DNA from: Chloroflexota bacterium | GTDB lineage: Bacteria; Chloroflexota; Anaerolineae; CG2-30-64-16 | DNA length: 59,024 bases | Reading direction: 5' to 3' | NCBI GenBank assembly: GCA_026389845.1 | Contig: JAPLHB010000185.1 | Coordinates: forward strand, 1 to 59,024 | Shown here: piece by piece, positions 54,631 through 59,024 of the stretch | How the letters are laid out: the number at the start of each line of letters is the position of its first letter | How positions within the stretch are numbered: position 1 is the first letter of the stretch | Notes under the pieces: generated by a model | Told to the model about the DNA's origin: nothing | Seen by the model: only the letters and a program-made list of their open reading frames with translations | Databases searched by the model: none | Translations under genes and position numbers: made by a program

Positions 54631-54658
54631 AAGCTAGAAGTTAGAAGCTGGAAGCTGG
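54619..54658. repeat. Heptamer repeat GCTAGAA/GCTGGAA (about six copies)
   Basis: This is the reverse complement of the 38349 family. It contains the TAG stop of the DUF2344 gene and separates two convergent genes. Confidence 0.85.
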
Positions 54659-54669
54659 CGACCTTGTAT

Positions 54670-56106
54670 CTAGCCTTTACGGGCCGAAACCGAGAGGCTG
54701 TAGACCTGCACGCCCTCGATGCCGCCGCCGCTCAGGCTGTGCGCCGCTTCGACGTCCGTGAAGCCGGCCGCGGCCACGAGATCCAGATATTCCCGTTCGG
54801 GCAGCGCGCCGTGGACGCAGCCGGCCCAGCGCGCCGGGTCGCCCCGCAAGCTGGACGGGAACGGCCCATCGCTCACCATATCGCTGATCGCCAGCCGGCC
54901 GCCCGACCGGAGCACGCGATAGGCTTCCTCGAACACCCTGCCCTTGTCCTCGCACAGGTTGATCACGCAGTTCGACAGGATCACATCCACGGTATCATCT
55001 TCGACCGGCATCGCTTCGGCCTGGCCCAGGCGAAATTCCACCTGGCGCAAGCCGGCCTGAGCCGCCGCGCGGCGCGCCCGCTCGATCATCGCCGGCGTCA
55101 TATCCAGGCCGATGACGCGACCTGCCGCCCCCACGCGTCGCGCCGCGTAGAACGCATCTATGCCGCCGCCGCTGCCGATGTCCAGCACGACCTCGCCGGG
55201 CCGCAGGGCGGCCAGCGCGGTCGGGTTGCCGCACCCCAGCGCAATCTGCGCGGCCTCGGCCGGCACGGCCGCCACCTGCTCGGCGGTGTAGCCGGTCATC
55301 CACAGGGTGATGGGTTGCCCCGCGGCGCCCGTGTCTATCAGATCCATGGCGTTGGCCGATGGCCCGCAGCAACTCCCCGCCGGCTCAGCGATGCTGGAAC
55401 AGTCGCAACCCTGACCCGCGGCCGCGGCGCCGTAGCTGGCTTGCACCGCTTCCTGCGCGCCGGTCACGCGCCGGCTGCCGGTCGCCACGAAGACGCTGAT
55501 CTGTGCCTGGTCTGCGGTGTCGGTCTGCGAAGTCGCGCAGCAGGACTGGCTGGTACAATCCACGATCACGTTGACCAGGTCGGCGCCGCGCAACCAGGCT
55601 TTCACCTGGCCTCGGTCGAAACCCAGCCACTCATCGGCCATCTCCGCGGCCATCCAGGCGTGGGTGTGGGCGTCCAGGTCGGTAATGACCAGGCGGCCGC
55701 CCGGCTTGAGCACCCGGGTCATCTCGTTGATGGCTGCGGCCGGGTCGGGGCAGTGGTGCAGGTACATGTTGGCAAAGACGGCATCCAGACTGGCGTCGGG
55801 CAGCGGCAGGGTCGCTCCGTCAGTGGCTTGAAAGGTCACGTTGGTGAAACCGGTCAGGTTGCGCCGGGCTACATCCAACATCGTTGCGGAACCGTCCAGC
55901 GCATAGACGCGGCTGACCAGGGGGGCCAGGGCGGACGCCAGGAAGCCGGCGCCGCTGCCCACATCCGCCACCACCATCTCAGGGCGCAGGTAGGCCTTAG
56001 CGATGGCCGCCTCGCGCACCGCCTCGGGGAAGTAACCCGCCCGCAGCTCATCCCAATTACCGGCGACCCGCTCGAAATAAGTCGCCGCGGCCTGTGTCAT
56101 ACTCAT
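54670..56106 (-). CDS. arsM: Arsenite methyltransferase (ArsM) with an extra N-terminal methyltransferase domain
   Basis: This 478-residue protein has two SAM-methyltransferase units. Residues ~1-200 form a UbiE-like domain (VVADVGSGAGFLASALA, ALDGSATMLDVARRN, VFANMYLHHC). A Cys-rich linker follows (CTSQSCCATS, CDCSS, SCCGPS). Residues ~270-478 are ArsM: VLDIGSGGGIDAFYAARRVG, IGLDMTPAMIERARRAA, VDVILSNCVINLCEDKGRVF, WAGCVHGALPEREYLDLV. The SNCVINL and GC(V/I)xGA cysteines are those that bind As(III). It would methylate arsenite to volatile or less toxic forms. A normal ArsM lacks the first domain. It lies behind arsR; AGGAGG is 6 nt before ATG 56106. Confidence 0.87.
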   Translation of the reverse strand: MSMTQAAATYFERVAGNWDELRAGYFPEAVREAAIAKAYLRPEMVVADVGSGAGFLASALAPLVSRVYALDGSATMLDVARRNLTGFTNVTFQATDGATLPLPDASLDAVFANMYLHHCPDPAAAINEMTRVLKPGGRLVITDLDAHTHAWMAAEMADEWLGFDRGQVKAWLRGADLVNVIVDCTSQSCCATSQTDTADQAQISVFVATGSRRVTGAQEAVQASYGAAAAGQGCDCSSIAEPAGSCCGPSANAMDLIDTGAAGQPITLWMTGYTAEQVAAVPAEAAQIALGCGNPTALAALRPGEVVLDIGSGGGIDAFYAARRVGAAGRVIGLDMTPAMIERARRAAAQAGLRQVEFRLGQAEAMPVEDDTVDVILSNCVINLCEDKGRVFEEAYRVLRSGGRLAISDMVSDGPFPSSLRGDPARWAGCVHGALPEREYLDLVAAAGFTDVEAAHSLSGGGIEGVQVYSLSVSARKG

Positions 56107-56139
56107 GGCGTGCCTCCTGACTTAAACGTAGAGCTACGA

Positions 56140-56460
56140 TCAGCAACATCCTGGCAGCCAGCCCTCGATCTGCTCCTTGAGCCACCGTATGCCTTCTGGG
56201 TCGAGGCAATAGCAGGTGGCCGGGCCTTCGATCTCACCCCGGATCAGCCTCGCCTCGCGCAGCACCTTCAGATGTTGGCTCACGGTGGATTGCGCCAGCG
56301 GCGTCGTGTCCACGATCTCCTGGGTGATGCACATCTGCCGTTCGGCCAGGGTCTGGATGATCCGGAAGCGTACCGGGTTGCCCAGCGCCTTCAACATGCG
56401 GGCCAGGCGCTCGACATCGGGGGTCAGATTGATCCCTCGGTTTTCTTGAGGTCTCATCAT
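56140..56460 (-). CDS. arsR: ArsR-family metalloregulator
   Basis: This 106-residue winged-HTH repressor has LARMLKALGNPVRFRIIQTL, MCITQEIVDTTPLAQSTVSQ, HLKVLREARLIRGEIEG, and a Cys-containing C-terminus (TCYCLD, WLPGCC). The cysteines are candidates for As(III)/Sb(III) sensing, although the classic ELCVCDL is not present; the site would be of a variant type. It is the first gene of the arsR-arsM operon, 33 bp before arsM. Its own promoter contains a perfect inverted repeat covering the -10, consistent with autorepression. Confidence 0.88.
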   Translation of the reverse strand: MMRPQENRGINLTPDVERLARMLKALGNPVRFRIIQTLAERQMCITQEIVDTTPLAQSTVSQHLKVLREARLIRGEIEGPATCYCLDPEGIRWLKEQIEGWLPGCC

Positions 56461-56472
56461 GGCTGCTCCCTA

Positions 56473-56508
56473 TATCGTAATTCTACGATATAATCGTAAG
56501 AGTGTCAA
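56473..56508 (-). promoter_or_regulatory. arsR promoter and operator
   Basis: On the minus strand, -35 TTGACA (56508-56503), a 17-bp spacer and -10 TAGAAT (56485-56480). The perfect inverted repeat TATCGTA-ATTC-TACGATA (56473-56490) covers the -10, and a further CGATTATATCG-like half-site overlaps the spacer. This is the expected arrangement of an ArsR operator. Confidence 0.82.
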
Positions 56509-56515
56509 ATTTGAC

Positions 56516-57799
56516 CTACGGGCACTGGATCACGCCCTGCGCCCACAGGCAGCCGCCGCACGTCGGGAAGTTGTTGCCGAAACAGTCCGCCTCGTTGGCC
56601 AGTGAAAGCTCGCAGCCGCCGCAGACGGAGCACGGCGAGAACTGGAAACCCTGCACGCGCTCGCGGAAAGCACGGTGCTCCGGCGCGTGCCACAGATCGC
56701 CCAGGTCCCGTTCACCGACGTTCCCGACCACGAAGCAGCGGACGTGGCGCTCCCGCTCGTCGAGAAAGCTGGTGTGGCTGTGCAGCAACGTCAGGCAGGG
56801 GCTGAAACGACCGTCCCAGCCGACGGCCGCGGCCCCCTCTTCGATGAACGGACAGCGATCGTTGGTGGCCCCCAGGTTGCCCCCGGCGAAGCTGACGTTT
56901 CGGTCGCCGCGCAAGACCTCGTACAGCACGGGGCCGGTGATCGGGTCTACGTCCATTTTCGGCAGGCTGACGTGCGACACCCACCGCGACGGCAGATACG
57001 AGATGTGGGTGAGCACCCGGTCGTAGAGCGTTTCCCGGCGCATCTCGGCCGTATGGGGCAGAAGGTTGGTCACCATGAAGCGCGCGGCACCCAGCCGGTC
57101 GCCCAGGTTCAGCAGGGCCGGCAGGTCGGCGATGTTGCGCTGCATGGCGACGAAGGCGATGCCGATCTCCGGGCTGGGCCGATGCCCGGCGGGGCGCAGA
57201 TCGCGAAAACGCGCCAGGTTGGCGAGCACTTCTGGCAGGGCCGCGCCGAGACGCACGTCGGCGTAGCTCTCGGGCCGGGCGCCATCCAGCGAGACCCACA
57301 GCCGATCGAGGCCGGCGGCGATCAACCCGCGGGCCGTCGCCTCTGTCAACAGCACCCCGTTGGTGATCAACTCCACCGGCGCGCCCAGCGCTTTGGCCGC
57401 GGCCACCATCTGGACGATACCAGGGTGAGCCAGCGGTTCGCCGAAGCCGCCGAAGAAGAGTTTGGGAGGTTGGGGGCGCGGGAAGGGCGGGGTACCCCCA
57501 CCCGTGACCCCGCTCTTGACGCCGTCCAACACCCGTTGGAACACGGCTGGCGTCATATATCCCAACGGCTCGTCCAAGGCGTTGCGCACACAGGTGCGGC
57601 AGGCCAGGTTGCAGCAGTTGGTCGGCTCGATGTACAGCTTGGTCAGGTGCGTGACGGGCCGGCGCATGCGCAGGCCGGCCGGCCCGTCTTCCAGTTGCAC
57701 CCGCGTGCCCGGCGTCAGGCCGAAGCCCGCGGCCACTTCCGGCGGGAGGACTAGCCGGCCCTGCGCGTCAACCTCAGCGTAGCTCAATGGTGTTGCCAC
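56516..57799 (-). CDS. Radical SAM/SPASM protein with an N-terminal AbrB-like domain
   Basis: This 427-residue protein has residues 1-45 as an AbrB/SpoVT swapped-hairpin (YAEVDAQGRLVLPPEVAAGF, TPGTRVQLEDGPAGL). Residues ~52-300 are a radical SAM core with CNLACRTC (CxxxCxxC, C63/67/70) and FFGGFGEPLAHPGIVQM. The C-terminal SPASM-like region has many cysteines: FSPCLTLL, CSVCGGCELSLANEADC, CGGCLWAQGVIQC, enough for auxiliary clusters. Relatives include maturases of tungsten/molybdenum oxidoreductases and peptide-modifying enzymes, but no partner is adjacent. GTG 57799 is chosen because GAGGTGG is 6 nt upstream. Residues around KSGVTGGGTPPFPRP may be repeat-derived. Confidence 0.83.
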   Translation of the reverse strand: MATPLSYAEVDAQGRLVLPPEVAAGFGLTPGTRVQLEDGPAGLRMRRPVTHLTKLYIEPTNCCNLACRTCVRNALDEPLGYMTPAVFQRVLDGVKSGVTGGGTPPFPRPQPPKLFFGGFGEPLAHPGIVQMVAAAKALGAPVELITNGVLLTEATARGLIAAGLDRLWVSLDGARPESYADVRLGAALPEVLANLARFRDLRPAGHRPSPEIGIAFVAMQRNIADLPALLNLGDRLGAARFMVTNLLPHTAEMRRETLYDRVLTHISYLPSRWVSHVSLPKMDVDPITGPVLYEVLRGDRNVSFAGGNLGATNDRCPFIEEGAAAVGWDGRFSPCLTLLHSHTSFLDERERHVRCFVVGNVGERDLGDLWHAPEHRAFRERVQGFQFSPCSVCGGCELSLANEADCFGNNFPTCGGCLWAQGVIQCP

Positions 57800-57810
57800 G
57801 ATATTCCACC

Positions 57811-59024
57811 TCACACGACGTGATTCAGCGAAACAGACTGGGCGAAGAGGCACTTGAGGTAAGCGCCTTCAGGGAAGAGCACGGGATGGTCAATGGCATG
57901 GCCGGTGCGGTCAAGCTCGATGAGGGGCCAGCCTGCCTGCGTCGCGGCCCGGTTGACCGCGGTGAAGAAGGCCGGCGCGCTCACCCGGCTGGAGCAGGAG
58001 GACATCACCAGCGTCCCGCCGGGCGCCAGCACGCCCAGGGCCAGACCGGTGAGCCGGCCGTAGGTTTGCACCGCCGCGCTCACCTCGCTTTCCCGTTTGG
58101 CGAACGCGGGTGGATCCACGATCACCAGGTCGTAGCGCTGCCCGCGTTGGCGCAGATCGGCCAGCGCGGTGAACGCGTCCGCAACCAGAACCGAATGGCG
58201 CGCGGCCGCCACCGCGGGCAGATGGCGGTTGAGCGCGAAGTTGCGCTCGGCCGCCGCCAACGCCGGCGCGCTGGCGTCGAGGCTTGTCACCTCGGACGCG
58301 CCGCCTCGTGCGGCATAAAGCGAGAAGCCGCCGCTGTAGGCAAAGACGTTCAGCGTGCGCCGGCCGGCGGCCAGCTTTTCCACCCGCGCCCGGTTGTCGC
58401 GCTGGTCGAAAAAGAAACCTGTCTTTTGCCCGTGTAACACGTCGGCCTCGAAACGCAGCCCGTTTTCACTGAACTGCACCGGCCCATCGGGCGGCGGCCC
58501 GGCCAGCATCATGCCGTCGGTCAGCCCGTAGAGATGTTCGGGCTGGCGCTCCAACTCGCGGCTCAGGCGCAGCACCACCGCAGGCGCGGCCGTCATTGCG
58601 AGCGGGGTGCGCGAAGCAATCCCTTCCATGTGTGAGATTGCTTCGTCGCAAACGACGCTCTTCGCAATGACACCCGCCCGCCACACCTCACCGAGCGCGG
58701 CGCGCAGGTCGGCCAGCCAGGGCGTCCAGGCCAGGCTGTAGAGCTTGACGACCAGCGTGGCTTCGTAGCGATCCATCACCAGGCCGGGCAGTCCGTCGTT
58801 CTCACCATGCACCAGGCGATAGCCGGTGGTGCCGCTTTCGGGCAGGGTGGCGCGCCAGGCCACGGCCGCGGCGAGCTTGTCAGCCAGCCAGGCCCGGTCA
58901 ATCTCGGCGGGCGCGCCGTGGTGCAGCACGCGCACGCGCATGGGCGAGGTGGGGTCATAGAGGCCGATGGCGAGGAACCGCCGATAGTCGTCGAAGATGA
59001 CCGCCAGATCGCCCGGCTTGCCTT
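57811..59024 (-). CDS. rlmI: RlmI-like 23S rRNA (cytosine-C5) methyltransferase, 5' end outside the window
   Basis: The frame continues past the window edge (GDLAVIFDDYRRFLAIGLYD, an N-terminal PUA-like segment), so the start is missing. Visible motifs are GYRLVHGENDGLPGLVMDRY, VLHGQKTGFFFDQRDNR, LNVFAYSGGFSLYAARGGA (SAM site), YDLVIVDPPAFAKRE and GGTLVMSSCSSRVS, as in the COG1092/RlmI family that makes m5C in 23S rRNA. A ~27-residue stretch (KSVVCDEAISHMEGI...) is encoded by a palindromic repeat and splits the conserved domain. The radical SAM gene follows 11 bp downstream. Confidence 0.88.
   Translation of the reverse strand, partial: GKPGDLAVIFDDYRRFLAIGLYDPTSPMRVRVLHHGAPAEIDRAWLADKLAAAVAWRATLPESGTTGYRLVHGENDGLPGLVMDRYEATLVVKLYSLAWTPWLADLRAALGEVWRAGVIAKSVVCDEAISHMEGIASRTPLAMTAAPAVVLRLSRELERQPEHLYGLTDGMMLAGPPPDGPVQFSENGLRFEADVLHGQKTGFFFDQRDNRARVEKLAAGRRTLNVFAYSGGFSLYAARGGASEVTSLDASAPALAAAERNFALNRHLPAVAAARHSVLVADAFTALADLRQRGQRYDLVIVDPPAFAKRESEVSAAVQTYGRLTGLALGVLAPGGTLVMSSCSSRVSAPAFFTAVNRAATQAGWPLIELDRTGHAIDHPVLFPEGAYLKCLFAQSVSLNHVV
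58592..58671. repeat. 80-bp palindromic repeat inserted in frame in the rlmI-like gene
   Basis: GTCATTGCGAGCGGGGTGCG on the left faces CGCTCTTCGCAATGAC on the right, with inner GAAGCAATCCC/GAGATTGCTTC arms. This is the well-known GTCATTGCGAG...CGCAATGAC dispersed palindrome, here translated in frame. Confidence 0.85.

Noticed and set aside
56516..57799. Radical SAM protein as arsenosugar synthase ArsS
   Set aside because: Too long, with AbrB and SPASM regions; it is near arsR/arsM but outside their promoter, and lacks the ArsS pattern.

Overview
The window is a high-GC stretch of what looks like a member of the Chloroflexota (Anaerolineae/Caldilineae type). The pointers are a TIGR03663-type membrane protein with NHL repeats, a large secreted beta-propeller/caspase-fold protein ending in the motif FLPVIVR, nSTAND/FGE/caspase conflict genes, a carotenoid cluster with GT2 and PlsY-like genes, and many short tandem and palindromic repeats. 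The phylum is inferred from gene content, not from a marker gene.

Layout. 1-3745: tail of one membrane protein and a complete TIGR03663/NHL fusion. 3770-7812: small accessory genes (DUF2442, a 4Fe-4S protein, DUF433, a repeat lipoprotein, DUF4258/DUF2283), three of them cut by in-frame stop codons. 7828-11728: core genes sucC, sucD, a small protein and a CCA-adding-type nucleotidyltransferase. 11850-18742: tRNA-Asp followed by an accessory region with an AT-rich membrane methyltransferase-like gene, M16 and DUF2804 gene remnants, and two paralogous excisionase-like genes, one split by an IS5-family element. 18866-23908: a nuclease-like protein, a phospholipase D-like protein, DUF2461, an ICMT-like protein, a GNAT and a hydrolase. 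24068-30333: a secreted protein with 12 tandem hexapeptide repeats and a gingipain/caspase-like domain, followed by an AAA/TPR protein. 30500-32552: XRE-cupin regulator, SDR remnant, Rieske oxygenase, photolyase remnant.

32596-43621 (minus strand) is a carotenoid region: three CrtI/CrtISO-type desaturases (one fused to a GltD-like Fe-S module), DUF1295, SRPBCC, hydrolase, a deleted cruF, a membrane protein, plsY-like and GT2 genes. It ends with a peroxiredoxin-like gene whose first active-site Cys codon is TGA followed by a SECIS-like hairpin, a probable selenoprotein. 43762-47151 (minus) is an HlyD/ATPase/FtsX-type exporter. Its promoter shares an 18-bp operator-like sequence with an internal promoter of the carotenoid region, which suggests co-regulation.

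47419-53945 (plus) looks like an NTP-dependent conflict module: EAD-FGE protein, SIR2-like protein, nSTAND-TM-FGE protein, PRiA4_ORF3-like protein and a metacaspase. The window ends with DUF2344, a double-methyltransferase arsM with arsR and a clear operator, an AbrB-radical SAM fusion, and a truncated rlmI-like gene.

A recurring theme is repeat DNA inside genes. At least five unrelated short repeats lie in frame within coding sequences, and others supply start or stop codons.
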